A stretch of 64,000 nucleotides of DNA from Rhizodiscina lignyota (Eukaryota > Ascomycota > Dothideomycetes > Aulographales > Rhizodiscinaceae). Every line of letters begins with the position of its first letter. The first letter of the stretch is position 1. Below the pieces are notes generated by a model. The model saw nothing but the letters and a program-made list of their open reading frames with translations, was not told the origin of the DNA and did not search any database. The stretch lies in NCBI GenBank assembly GCA_010015805.1, contig ML978128.1, positions 1,612,001 through 1,676,000 of the forward strand. The letters run 5' to 3'. The position numbers and the translations under genes are program-made. This document shows positions 1-12,430 of the stretch, piece after piece.

Positions 1-3000
1 TCGAGAAGGCTGCAACAGATGCCCTGACTGTTCTCTTCTGGATTGGTTGCCGTAGCCAGCAAGCATATCCGCGTACATCTCTAGCCCCTTCTGTTCTCCA
101 GGACTCTATCGACCATGGCGAGGGCACACCAACTCCCATGCTTTCAATTCGTGATCTACCTCGCTCGGCCGTTCAATCTCACATCGACATTACCAATCAG
201 AACCTGCCAGAGGATAGGCACATTGCCATCTCTCTTATCAATTCGCAAAGGAACGTTGTGGTTACTGGTCCTCCACTTTCTCTGTACGGTCTCAACTTAC
301 GCCTGCGCAAAGTTAAGGCTCCCACTGGCCTTGACCAGACTCGCATCCCTTACACAGAGCGCAAGGTTCGCTTCGTCAACCGTTTCTTGCCCATCACTGC
401 TCCATTCCATAGCCCCTACCTGACGGAGGCGCACAAGATTCTCGAAGAGGATCTCAAGGACGTCAACATTAGCGCCAAGGACCTCTCTATTCCAGTCTAT
501 GACACCAACACAGGCGAGGATGTGCGAAAAGCTGAGCCGGGCAACATTGTCCCTGCCTTGGTTCGCATGATCACACATGATCCGGTCAATTGGGAGAAGG
601 CGACAGGCTTTCCAAACGCAACGCACATCATTGACTTCGGACCAGGTGGTATCTCCGGCCTGGGTGTTTTGACGAACCGTAACAAGGATGGAACTGGTGT
701 CCGTGTCATTCTCGCGGGCACTATGGACGGTACCAACGGAGAGGTTGGCTACAAGCCAGAGCTCTTCGATCGCGACTCTGAACATGCGGTCAGATATGCG
801 GAGGATTGGGTCAAGGAGCATGGTCCGAAGCTCGTGAAGACCTCAGTCGGACAGACCTATGTCGACACTAAGATGTCTCGTCTACTAGGTCTTCCGCCCA
901 TCATGGTGGCTGGTATGACTCCCGCTACAGTTCCTTGGGACTTCGTCGCAGCTACCATGAACGCTGGCTATGAGATCGAATTGGCTGGTGGTGGGTACTA
1001 CAACGAGCGCAACATGACCGAGGCCATCGCCAAGATAGAAGCTGCCATTCCAGCTGGTCGCGGCATTAGTATCAATCTTATCTACGTCAACCCGCGAGCA
1101 ATGAATTGGCAGATTCCTATGATTGCCAAGCTCCGGGCGGATGGCGTGCCGATTGAAGGCCTCACCATTGGTGCTGGTGTTCCGTCGATTGAAGTTGCGA
1201 ATGAGTACATCACGACGCTCGGCATCAAGCATATTGCCTTCAAGCCTGGCAGCACAGAGGCCATTCAGCAGGTTATTAACGTCGCGAAAGCAAACCCAAG
1301 CTTCCCTGTCATGCTGCAGTGGACTGGCGGCCGCGGTGGCGGCCACCATAGCTTCGAGGACTTTCACCAGCCCATTCTCGCCATGTACGGACGCATCAGG
1401 AAATGCGAAAACATCGTCTTGGTTGCTGGGTCAGGCTTTGGTGGCAGCGAAGATACCTACCCTTATCTCACCGGCGAGTGGTCCAAGCGTTTTGGCTATC
1501 CGCCGATGCCTTACGATGGTATCCTCTTTGGCTCTCGCATGATGACTGCTAAGGAAGCCCACACTTCGAAGAACGCAAAGAAGGCCATTGTTGACGCACA
1601 AGGTGTTGAAGACTCCGAGTGGGAGAAGACCTACAAAGGTCCCGCTGGCGGCGTCATCACCGTCCTTTCCGAGATGGGTGAGCCAATCCATAAGCTTGCG
1701 ACTCGTGGTGTCCTATTCTGGTCTGAGATGGACAAGCTCATCTTCAGCTTGGACAAGAAGAAGAGGCCTGCAGAGTTGAAGAAGAAGCGCGACTATATCA
1801 TCAAGAAGCTTAACGATGACTTCCAGAAGGTCTGGTTTGGACGTAACGCTCAAGGCGAAAGTGTCGATCTCGAGGACATGACGTACAGCGAGGTCATCCG
1901 CCGCATGGTCGAGCTGATGTACGTTAAGCACGAGAAGAGGTGGATCGACAAGTCTCTCGCTAGGCTCACCGGCGACTTCATCCGCCGCGTTGAGGAGCGC
2001 TTCACCACAACCGAGGGTAATGAGTCCATTGTCCAGTCGTACGCCGAGCTCGAGGATCCTTTCCCTGTCGTTGAGAAGGTGTTGAAGCAGTATCCGGAGG
2101 CTGAGAAGCAGCTTATCAACGCCCAAGACGTGCAGCACTTCTTGATGCTCTGCCAACGCCGTGGCCAGAAGCCTGTTCCATTTGTCCCAGTGCTCGATGA
2201 GAGCTTCGAGTACTTCTTCAAAAAGGACTCACTCTGGCAATCGGAGGATCTTGAAGCTGTTGTTGGCCAGGATGTTGGCAGGACGTGTATCTTGCAAGGA
2301 CCGATGGCTGCCAAGTACAGCAAGATTGTTGACGAGCCTGTCAAGGATATCCTCGATGGTGTGCATCAGGATCACATCAAGGCTTTGACCAACGATCTCT
2401 ATGGTGGGGATGAGAAGAAGATTCCGACCATTGAATACTTTGGCGGCAAGTTGCTCGATACCACCGACAGCGTCGAGGAGGCCGAAGGTCTTACGATCAG
2501 TGAATTCACTGGCAAGACAGTGTACCGCTTTTCCAACCTCCCGAATGCGACTCTTCCATCTGTTCAAGACTGGATGCAACTCCTCGCTGGCACAACTTAC
2601 AGCTGGCGTCATGCCTTCTTCAAGGCGGACGTCTTCGTACAAGGCCACCGCTTCCAGACGAACCCTATGGCGCGCATCTTCCGGCCGTCTCCTGGAATGA
2701 AGGTCGAGATCACCAATCCCAACGACCCCAAGCAAACCGTCATCTCTGTCTTTGAACCTAGCAGCTCTGGCAAGGAGGTCCAAACTGTTGAAGTGAGCTT
2801 GAAGGCCAACAATGAGATCCTCGTCAACCTGATCGAAGAGCGCAACGCAGCCAAGGAGCCTGTCGCTCTACCATTCCGCTTCACGTATCACCCAGAAACT
2901 GGCTACGCTCCAATCCGCGAGGTCATGGAGGAGCGTAACGATCGCATCAAGCAATTCTACTACAAGGTCTGGTTCGGTGATGACAACGTTCCGTTCGATG

Positions 3001-5424
3001 CGGACGTGGCTGAGAGGTTCGAGGGTGGCAAGGCCACTGTCACCTCTGAGGCAATCAATGACTTTGTTCACGCCGTTGGCAACACCGGTGAAGCATTCGT
3101 TGACAGACCAGGCAAAGAAGTTTGGGCTCCTATGGACTTTGCCATCGTTGTCGGTTGGAAGGCGATTACGAAACCGATCTTCCCACGCGCCATTGACGGC
3201 GACTTGCTTCGCCTTGTGCACTTGTCCAACGCGTTCAGGATGATGCCGGGTGTGGAGCCGCTCAAGAAGGGCGATGTGCTTGATACTACCGCACAGATCA
3301 ACGCCGTTATCAACCAGGATTCCGGCAAGATGGTCGAAGTCTGCGGCACCATCACCCGCGATGGCGAGCCTGTCATGGAGGTTACCAGCCAGTTCTTGTA
3401 CCGTGGCGACTACAAAGACTTCCACAACACATTCCAGCGCAGGCAGGAGACGACGATGCAGCTGCACCTCGCTGACAGCAAGGCTATTGCTGTGCTCAGG
3501 AGCAAGGAGTGGTTCAAGCCTGAGGATGCCGACTTGGATCTTCTCAACAAGACTCTCACTTTCCGCCTGCAGAGCTTGGTTAAGTTCAAGAACAAGACGG
3601 TGTTCAGCAGTGTCCAGACGCTTGGTGAGGTCTTGCTTGAACTCCCAACGAAGGAAGTCATCCAGATCGCGAGCGTAGAGTATGAGGCTGGCGCCAGTCA
3701 TGGCAATCCCGTTCTTGACTACCTCACTCGCAACGGCCAGGCGCTCGATCAACCAGTACACTTTGAGAACCCAATCCCGCTCAACGGCAAGACGCCACTT
3801 GTCTTGAAAGCTCCCGCGAGCAATGAGACGTACGCCAAAGTGTCGGGTGACTATAATCCTATCCACGTCAGCCGCGTCTTTGCCGCATATGCCAATCTCC
3901 CGGGCACTATCACCCACGGCATGTACAGCTCCGCTGCCGTGCGCTCGCTCGTCGAGACATGGGCCGCAGAAAACCACATTGGTCGTGTGCGCAGCTTCCA
4001 CGCTAGTCTCGTTGGTATGGTTCTGCCTGAAGACACCATCGAGGTGCGACTGCAGCATGTGGGTATGGTTAGCGGCCGCAAGATCATCAAGGTCGAAGCT
4101 AGCAACAAAGAGACTGAAGACAAGGTCTTGCTTGGTGAGGCTGAGGTTGAACAACCAACAAGCAGCTACGTCTTCACCGGACAAGGCAGTCAAGAGCAGG
4201 GTATGGGTATGGATCTCTATGAGAAGAGTGAGGTAGCTAGGGAGGTCTGGGATCGCGCGGATAAGCACTTCATGGACAACTATGGTAAGTCTCACGCCTA
4301 TGACCGTTCAATGAGGGTTAGATTGGTACTAACGATGGATGACAGGTTTTGCGATTACAAACATCGTCCGCAACAATCCCAAGGAGCTCACGATTCACTT
4401 TGGTGGCCCGCGTGGCAAGGCCATCCGCCAGAACTACATGTCTATGACCTTCGAGACTGTCTCGTCTGATGGTACCATCAAATCCGAGAAGATCTTCAAA
4501 GAGATCACCGATGACACGACCAGCTACACCTACCGCTCTCCTAACGGCCTTCTCTCTGCTACCCAGTTCACTCAGCCAGCACTTACTCTCATGGAGAAGG
4601 CAAGCTTCGAAGACATGCGCTCGAAGGGCCTCGTCCAGCGTGACTCAAGCTTTGCTGGACACTCCCTCGGCGAATACAGTGCTCTTGCTGCCCTCGCAGA
4701 GGTCATGCCGATCGAGTCCCTCGTCTCCGTTGTCTTTTACCGTGGTCTGACTATGCAAGTCGCCGTCGAGCGCGATGCCCAGGGCCGCAGCAACTACAGC
4801 ATGTGCGCGGTCAATCCATCGCGTATCAGCAAGACCTTCAATGAGCAGGCGCTGCAGTACGTTGTCGAGAACATTGCCGAGGAGACGGGCTGGCTGCTCG
4901 AGATTGTCAACTACAACATCGCCAACATGCAGTATGTTGCGGCGGGCGACCTGCGGGCACTCGACACTCTCACGAATGTCACGAACTTTTTGAAGATGCA
5001 GAAGATTGACATCCAGGAGCTGATGCAGAAGATGAGCCTCGAGGACGTGAAGGCGCACCTCGTCGACATCATCAAGGAGTGCGCGAAGCAGACCGAATCA
5101 AAGCCAAAGCCCTTGGATCTGCAGCGCGGCTTTGCTACCATCCCGCTCAAGGGCATCGACGTGCCGTTCCACTCGACCTTCCTGCGCTCTGGCGTCAAGC
5201 CCTTCCGTAGCTTCCTGCTCAAGAAGATCCACAAGACGAGCATCGACCCGAGCAAGCTGATCGGGAAATACATCCCGAATGTCACGGCGCGCCCGTTCGA
5301 GTTGACGAAGAGCTACTTTGAGGACGTGTACCGCCTGACGAACAGCCCGAAGATTGGCAACATCCTGGCCAATTGGGACAAGTATGAGGAGAAGGAGGTG
5401 CAGGGGCCGGCTCCCGCGGCATAG
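1..5424 (+). CDS. FAS1: Fatty acid synthase subunit beta (FAS1), 5' partial
   Basis: Beta subunit of the cytosolic fungal type I fatty acid synthase, a hexameric alpha6beta6 complex making long-chain acyl-CoA from acetyl- and malonyl-CoA. The frame is open from base 3, so about the first 300 residues lie outside the window; 1786 residues are visible against roughly 2,080-2,100 in the family. In order I see the end of the acetyltransferase domain, the enoyl reductase (IMVAGMTP motif near 900), the dehydratase and MaoC-like hot-dog region (GDYNPIH near 3846) and the malonyl/palmitoyl transferase with FTGQGSQ near 4173 and its nucleophile motif GHSLGEY near 4660. One intron at 4285-4345 (GTAAGT...CAG) has a perfect TACTAAC branch site at 4328-4334, and splicing restores the MPT frame. 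Stop TAG at 5422-5424. The identification is secure; the missing N-terminus is due to the window boundary. Confidence 0.97.
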
Positions 5425-7258
5425 ACCAGGAGAAGGGATTGTGGTGATGCCTTAATGTTTCGATGTTGTCGTGCTTGGAGTTTGGGATACCTAGTGCTTC
5501 GGCGTTTTTGCTGAGCGAAGAGAGGGAACTAGATTCGCGTCATCCCATGCGTTGTATAGCTTCTAGACGGTCGGCATGGCTTGGAAAAAGTCATCGGATA
5601 TTGTACACAAATATTAGACACTACATTTCACTGACACTCACCCGAGGATATCTTTGTTATCATTGAACAAAAGTGAAGCCATAAGCTCGTTTCTAAGTAA
5701 AGATGCTGACTAAAGGCTGCCTTGGGTGAGAGCGGTCAGGAACTAGTCCGTTTCCTACGTAATATTTCAACTATTGGCGCCAAGCTTCGTCTCATACTTT
5801 CTGTAAATCCATTCTTGAGAAGTTGAATTTGACCCTACTCCGAATAGGATACCGCCAACAATGCTTATGAGAGTCAAAGATAATGCTTGGTAATGTTCAT
5901 CAACTTCCTTTTTTGTTGGTATTCGCGCCGCTTTTGCTCTCATCCTCAAGGTGTCTTTGGAAGCCGTGTAAATTGAGACAACTGTCAAGAACTTCCCCTT
6001 TCAAGGTCCGTTATTTATCGGAGCGACTTTGTATTCAACCTCAAGTACGTAACGGGGATGATCAGTCGAATTCCTCTAAACCTTATTTTCGATCTAGGCA
6101 ATTTCTACACTGCTTGTTCTGTAGCTTGTGACGAGGAACTTGCGACTCCAGTTTTTCTCCGGCTTATTCCCGCCTTATTGTTTCTCTCTACGGAGTACTG
6201 TATCGTCCCTTATCAGTTGGGCCTTTACGGAGTATCAACTTCACGAAAGCGAAGAAGATGGCAAGCCAAGGCTTATAAGGTGACGAGAACTACTCTTCTG
6301 ACTCATCTCTGATTCAAGATTTGAGAACCGAGAGACATCTGTCTTGGCATGAGGATGGAATGCTGAGCTCCTCCAAGCAGTGTATCCGGCACTATAGCAC
6401 CCTTAGACGGGTACCTGCTGCATTAAATATAAAAAGAATGCGATCCATTTGATACTGACGGACGAAAATTGTCTCCGAGACGAATCGGCACGCTTAGTCA
6501 ACGAAAGCCAGCCGATCCACGCCCTGTCAGACAGCATCGCTCCGGATTGCCGAAACATGTCTCCCGATTCCATATCACATCATTGACACTTCTATCCCAG
6601 AGATAATGTCAACCAATTGGCTAGCTTGCGATATTTCCTTTCGCTTAAAGATGGATATACGGAAACGCTTCCCTACTCCGCTATCGATAGCACACTCGGG
6701 ATACCGGACAGCCAGCTTCCGGCATTTTGCTTGGTAATATATACCTGCTAATCTCCACGACAGAAACGAAAACCTTCATGATTAGTGCAGCCCAACGTCG
6801 AAGTAGCCGCATCGGATGTGAAAAAATCCCGTACCCGTACCGCTAACTCTATCATCTTCTCGAGCTGCTCTGCCAAGTATAGCTTCACCGACGAATCTCA
6901 TTGCTCGACTCGCGCTACATACCCCTTTTCTACTATGTGATCCATTGTACTGAAAAGGGCGTCTCGCACGAATGAGCCGAAGTGGCTTCAACAAATTACA
7001 AAGCCTCCTACCCGGTTCCCGATAACGTAAGCTTGTCGCTTGATCGCAGTGGTGGTCACGTTGGTCTCCTCATCGATGGACCATGGGGAGATTCCTAATG
7101 TAATTGGATTCCGATTGGGATTTTGCTGCTTTAATTCCATTGCGGCTTTGGATCCGCAGCTTGTTTATACCTCCCTCAATTGCTCTTTTCCACAGATCTA
7201 TAAATCCAATTGAAAGACAGCTCGCATTGAACGCAACATTCTTGAAGCCATAACAAAC
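5425..7258. other. Intergenic region, FAS1 to FMN reductase
   Basis: AT-rich spacer with no convincing gene. A minus-strand open frame at 5767-5988 contains a possible membrane segment and a charged C-terminus. It opens with TTG and its first ATG leaves only 58 codons, so it may be a relic or a 3' exon of something unrecognised. The distal end holds the promoter of the gene starting at 7259. Confidence 0.6.
7199..7204 (+). promoter_or_regulatory. Candidate TATA box of the FMN reductase gene
   Basis: TATAAA lies 55 bases before the ATG at 7259, a plausible distance for a fungal core promoter with a short leader. This is sequence match only. Confidence 0.4.
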
Positions 7259-7951
7259 ATGGCCACTCCAAAGGTTGCCGTCGTCATCTTCAGCGTGCGC
7301 TCACCACGAGTCGGCCCTAATGTGGCGGCGTACGTCAAGTCCATCATCGACACCCACTCTTCCAGCATCCCCCTTGAGTACAACACGGTCGATGTCGTCG
7401 ACTTCAAGCTCCCAGTGTTCAATGAGTCCCTGCCGCCCGCGACAGTCCCAGCGATGGGCCCGCATAAGCACGAGACCACGAAGGCATGGTCTGCAGAGAT
7501 CTCCAAATATGCAGGCTACGTTCTCGTCTCGCCCGAATACAGTATGGAACATCACATGAACCTTTCTCGCTTATGACTGGCATACTTACACACACGCCTT
7601 GTAGACTATGGCATGCCTGGCCCGACGAAGAACGCAATCGACTACCTGTACAACGAGTGGGCGGGAAAGCCGGCGCTGATTGTCACCTATGGCGTGAAAG
7701 GTGGGACCTTCGCGAGCGAACAATTGAAGGGTGTGCTGGAGGGCATGAAGCTGAACGTCTGCTCGACAAAGCCTGCGCTGCCATTCCTTGGGGGCCAGGG
7801 ACCAGATGCCATGGCGGCAATGTCGGAGGGCAAGTTGGGAGATGACACAAAGAACTCGTGGGACAAGGAGCAGAAGACTGTAATATTGGAGGGCTTGAAG
7901 GAACTGGAAGAGAAGATAGCTGCAGGCAAGGATGAAGCGAAGCCTCAGTGA
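7259..7951 (+). CDS. NAD(P)H-dependent FMN reductase family flavoprotein
   Basis: Predicted soluble flavodoxin-fold quinone/FMN reductase of the Lot6/chromate-reductase type, using NAD(P)H to reduce flavin or quinones. Exons are 7259-7541 and 7605-7951; the 63-nt intron (GTATGG...TAG) falls inside the family's most conserved motif. Splicing joins PEY to NYGMPGPTKNAIDYL, the flavin-contact loop, which strongly supports the junction. The product is 209 residues, normal for the family. The N-terminus carries the expected beta-strand VAVVIFSVRSPRVGP phosphate-binding region. The ATG at 7259 is the first in frame and has an A at -3. The gene ends tail to tail with the dehydrogenase at 8038, 86 bases away. 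The physiological substrate cannot be told from sequence. Confidence 0.92.
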
Positions 7952-8037
7952 GAAACAGCAGTAAAGAATTCCGAGACGGTGTTTTGAGATGGATCAAAGA
8001 CAACCCGGTTAGGAATATTACTTAAAACAGTGCCAAT

Positions 8038-9048
8038 CTATTCGTCTTTCACGCCAACCATCTTGCATGAGTCCTTCCATAGCCTCTCTTCCTTCTCTTG
8101 ATCGAATGCCCAACTTTCATAACCGATCTCGACGATGGATTGAATTGGACTATGCTCAACTGGGCCCCATTCTCCAACGTCCTCCAGATATCTCCCGCCG
8201 ACACCCTCGTAATGCTTCCCAATTGCGGCAAGCAGCGTCGTGGCGGCGCCCTGTTCCGTGCTCTTCATGATCGCAGGTATAGTTGGATCTGTGCTCCACT
8301 GTGCCCATTGCTCCTGAGTCACATGCTTTTGCAGTGGCGTCGCAATATTGCCAGGATGGACTGCGAGTCCGTGAAGGCCCTGCGAGCCGTATTTGCGCTC
8401 AATCTCGTTCGCCATGTAGAGGTTTGCTGTCTTTGCCTGCCCATAAGCCACCCACATATCGTACTCGCCGTCGAGGTTGTAGTTGTCGAAGTGGATGCCG
8501 GATGCCCTGTGGCCGCTAGATGTGAGGCAGATGACCCTTGAATTGAACTCCGGGGTGGAAGAGGCGAGCAAGGCCGACTTCACTAGCTGGAAGAGTAGGA
8601 AGTGCGCCAGATGATTCGTGCCCAAGTGCATCTCAAACCCGTCTTTCGTGAGCTGGCGTTCTGGGATTGCCATCACGCCAGCATTGTCGATCAAGATGTT
8701 CAACTTCCCACCACTGCGCTCGAGGAACTCCTTAGCTGCCGCTCTGACGCTTTCGAATGAGGTGAGGTCCATCTTCAAAAGCTCAAGCTTTCCGGAAATG
8801 CCAGACAAAGCATCCTTGTTCTTTTTCTCATCACGGGCAGCGCAGAAGATCGTTGCGCCGGTCGCTGCCATTGCTCTCACCGTCTCAATTCCGATGCCGG
8901 AACTTGTGCCAGTGATGAGAACTACTTTGCCCGCGAGCTTTCCTTCCATGTCGTTGTCCTTCACGATTTGAAGAGCGGTCACCCTAGCGTCACCAGGGCC
9001 ATTGGGGTTCCTCTCTGCTTTTCCGTACTTGTTCATTGGGAAGGACAT
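8038..9048 (-). CDS. Short-chain dehydrogenase/reductase (retinol-dehydrogenase-like)
   Basis: Intronless 336-residue classical SDR. A Rossmann fold is indicated by TGTSSGIG in the N-terminal third (after GKVVLI), NNAG-type IDNAGVMA, a catalytic serine in CLTSSGHRA and the catalytic YGQAK (YxxxK). The length and the N-terminal extension before the Rossmann fold resemble fungal retinol dehydrogenase/WW-oxidoreductase-like SDRs, which usually prefer NADP(H) and act on lipophilic carbonyls or alcohols. No signal peptide or clear membrane segment is seen. The start ATG at 9046-9048 is the first in frame. It may belong with the neighbouring metabolic genes, but its substrate is unknown. Confidence 0.93.
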   Translation of the reverse strand: MSFPMNKYGKAERNPNGPGDARVTALQIVKDNDMEGKLAGKVVLITGTSSGIGIETVRAMAATGATIFCAARDEKKNKDALSGISGKLELLKMDLTSFESVRAAAKEFLERSGGKLNILIDNAGVMAIPERQLTKDGFEMHLGTNHLAHFLLFQLVKSALLASSTPEFNSRVICLTSSGHRASGIHFDNYNLDGEYDMWVAYGQAKTANLYMANEIERKYGSQGLHGLAVHPGNIATPLQKHVTQEQWAQWSTDPTIPAIMKSTEQGAATTLLAAIGKHYEGVGGRYLEDVGEWGPVEHSPIQSIVEIGYESWAFDQEKEERLWKDSCKMVGVKDE

Positions 9049-10677
9049 GTTGAAGTCGAATTACTGAGAATAATTGAGAATGAGTAGAAGTAAGTAATTT
9101 GTTCGCGTGGAGATGTGTCGTGGTACTGCGTCAATTGAAGTGTCAGTAAGTGGTGGTCAGCACTCTTTATAGAGCAAAGCTATATTTTCATTCGCAGCGA
9201 GGCTGCAGATACGTCATGGATGAGGACCTGAACGTTCTTCCCGTTAAGTCCGCTTGTTGAAGCCATAGTTTAGAGAGAAGAAATAAGTTTGATGCTGTAA
9301 GTCCACTCTTTGTCCGACAACATCGGGCTCCATGTGGATCAAAAAATCACGTGCAGATACAAGGCTGGTTAGTAGAGCGAGAGAACGGCCACCTGATTGG
9401 TAGAGCATACGAATCAAGGAAATGGTAACATAAAACGGATAACGGTCTTTGAGAGTGTACGAAGACACCTAAAGTCTACGAGGGTTGTCGGTGAGAGCCT
9501 GGTTTGACTAAAAATCGAACAATGATTGGTACGTTTCGCAGAAATTTCCGAGAAATGATGAAAATGAAGATCGAAAGACTCGGCTGAGAGCGATGCAAGG
9601 CGGGGAGGCGGCTGAAACACGTCGGTGAACTGGTTCAAGGCCGTGTTAACTCCGTCATGGCTGTATAACAGCTTGCGACAAGTTTGATGGAAGTCTGGGT
9701 GCGCTCTTTATCTTTCACGGAACACCGCTGCATACCGTTAGTAGTGCGAGGAGACGGTCCAATGCCGGCGGAAGCTTGCGAATCTTGGCCATTCTGCGGC
9801 CTCGTCGAACGCAACATTGTCCACCTCTCTTCAAGCAAAGTCTCTACGTAACCTAAGTGGTCCGATCGAGAACTCAGCGGTCAGGATAGCAGTCTCCCAT
9901 CAGCATCTCGCGCGAGGTTAGCTTAAAGTTGGATGTTCGTTCGGACCCCTTGCCGTATTTGGACTAGCTCGGAGCGGACTAGCCCAGAGTTCCTCCGCCC
10001 CTGAGGGAAGAGTCGACGGTATATATCTCCACCTCTACGATTATTCTGCTCGTCGAACTTTTGCTAAGCTGTTTTCCGCCTGTCATCGGATTCCATCTCA
10101 TCAAGCATCGAAGTTGACAAAGACACGTAGGAGAAAGTCCTCCAGTTAGGATGCTTCATCTGAAGATGAGGCCAAGATTCCGTTTGTGGCATTTGCCTGA
10201 CTGGTCACTTCCCCAACGGAAGTCGAAAGTTTATATTGGCGAACTGGACTTGAATCATCAACTCATATGAGGAATCAGGATGCATTTCGTTCCTTTATAT
10301 CCGCATCCGCATATGCACTTCATGTCGCGTCGAGTGTGCACCCGCCTGCTTGGTTTTGTCAGCGCACACAGACAAGTAATCTTTTAGCGTTTCGACTGCC
10401 AAGCCGCGGATTGGATATCCACAGTGCCATTTCGTACAAGATTCGCGGTGTAAGATCTGACATTCCTAAAAGGGGTAACCCTGCCCTGCCAAGATTCGTA
10501 ACATGCGTCCTTCTTCGTCATTTGAACAGTTGAAGTTCGTGTAAGGCATACGGGGTAGAGCTGTCGCGAGATATAGAGAAGTGTTTCGGCCTCAGCAAAA
10601 CGCATCTGTATTCTCACGCAACTCTCGATTGGCCATCATAGACGTGTCGCGCTTATTGCCACGTAATTGCCGCCACA
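9049..10677. other. Divergent intergenic region
   Basis: The spacer between the SDR (minus) and the amidohydrolase (plus) holds both 5' regions. Open frames here are under 90 codons, lack family similarity and overlap one another. A TATATAT run sits at 10020-10026, too far from the amidohydrolase start to assign. Confidence 0.6.
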
Positions 10678-12335
10678 ATGTCACTCTCTTCCGCATCAAC
10701 CGACAACGCTGTCGCATATGTCAATGGCCGGGTCTATACTATCAATCCAGCATCACCGTGGGCAGAGGCGTTCATCGTCTCACCTTCCGGGACATTTACT
10801 GTCGTGGGCTCGAACTCTTCCATTCTGGAGACCGCTAAGGCCGAAGGACTAGTAACGTACGACTTGCGGGACTCGTTTGTCATGCCAGGAATCCACGATG
10901 CGCATATGCATATTCACCACTCTGGTCTCGCACAGCTCAACGAGCCCGTGATTGGCATGGATGCAACTGTGAAGACTCTTGCGGAGAAACTGAAGGAAGG
11001 GAGCTGTGCTTGTGACTACGCGCATGTTCATGAAGATTGGATCCTGGGTCACTCTGTCGGCGTTGAAAACTACGACCGATCGTATCTGGATAAAACCTTT
11101 CCAGAGATCCCCGTGATTATTCGTACAGGAGGCGGGCATGGGATGTATCTTAACACTGAAGCACTGAAACGTGCGGGATACGATCTCCAGAACGAGGTTG
11201 AGACCAATGGAAAGAGATTCTTGAGGCGAGAGGACGGCAGTCTCACAGGCGAGGTCTACGAGACTGCGATGGCCAAGGCCAGTCTAGCTTTGCCGAAGCC
11301 GGCAGTGGCCCATGTCAAGAGAGCAATCCTCAAGGCCTTGCGAGTAGCGCACAGCGTGGGCGTGACGAGCGTCCAGGAGGCTGGAATCAATTCTATTGCG
11401 TTGCAGGCACTCAGCGAATTGGAGAACGAGGGCCTTCTGCAGACAGATGTCGCGACGCATATCGTTCACAATGTGGAGTTCCTCGCCCAAGAGCCCATTA
11501 GCGAACTGGAGAGACTCATCGACCGTGCGAATGACTTCAAGAGCAAGCATGTCGACACCAACTTTGTCAAATTTGCCATTGACGGCGTCCCATTGCCGCC
11601 GCTGATGACTCAATGCGGTTTGGACGAACACGGGAATATTGAGGAAAACAAACTGACAATGGCCGAGCGGGATTTCGAAGAAACACTCGCAAGATACGAC
11701 GCTCGCGGAATGACAATCAAGATACATGCGTGCGGAGCAGGTAGTGTGCGAAGGTCGCTCGATGCAATCGAAAAGGCAAGGAAGAAGAACCCTACGGGAC
11801 CACGGCACGAGGTCGCTCATTGCAATGTCGTTCATGAAAGTGAGATGAAATCAAGATTCTCAGAGGAGGCACACTGGAAGCTGACAAGGAATAAGATGAT
11901 TACGCTCGATTCGCCAAGCTCAATGTCACGGCCGAAATGTCTCCGGCATTCTTTTTCGGTCATCCACTAACACAGGGCTTCAAAGACGTTCTCGACTGGG
12001 ATTTTGTCAAGCTAGCAGATGCTGGGGCTCACATCACTGTCGGATCTGACTGGGGAGGATTTTTTGATCCGTCGTTAATTGTTGCAGGCGCTAATGCCGT
12101 AGAAAGGGTCGGCAAAGGATCCAAGGAACGCGGTGGCGAGCTTCTATGTCGGTATCTGACTCTCGCCGGAGCAGAAGCAGTGGGGAAGCAAAACGAAAGA
12201 GGAAGCATTGAAGTCGGCAAGAAAGCTAGCTTCATCGCAGTCGATAAAGACCTAAGCAAGGGTGAATTTGACGGCGCCTCCGTAACGAAGACCTGGTTTG
12301 AGGGGAATCTCGTATGGGAGAAACCTAAGCCTTGA
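10678..12335 (+). CDS. Amidohydrolase 3 family metal-dependent hydrolase (YtcJ-like)
   Basis: Predicted 533-residue cytosolic amidohydrolase of the amidohydrolase-superfamily 3 group. Exons are 10678-11839 and 11896-12335. The 56-nt intron (GTGAGA...AAG) is inferred because splicing yields HENDYARFAKLNVTAEMSP, a standard stretch in this family, while reading through frameshifts. Metal and catalytic elements are the DAHMHIHHSG motif after the first beta barrel strand, a histidine in KIHACGAGS, another in VAHCNVVHE and the aspartate in VGSDWGG. The family acts on N-substituted amides or cyclic amides; the exact substrate is unknown. It ends 95 bases from the convergent Zn2Cys6 regulator and lies near an anion-type MFS carrier, suggesting a shared catabolic role (inference). 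Confidence 0.92.
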
Positions 12336-12430
12336 GGTGAGGGCTGGGACGCTGTGATTTGTATGTCGAACGGTACGTGATATTTCGTTGTCCGCCGTGA
12401 CTTATCGCATCCTCGTGCTCTACTTCAAGA

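Noticed and set aside
2868-4295. 475-codon open frame antisense to FAS1
   Set aside because: Shadow of the strongly biased FAS1 codons; no family features, and the plus strand is certain.
5767-5988. Small minus-strand frame with a membrane-like segment
   Set aside because: Opens with TTG; from the first ATG it is only 58 codons, with no supporting exon found. Kept only as a note in the intergenic entry.
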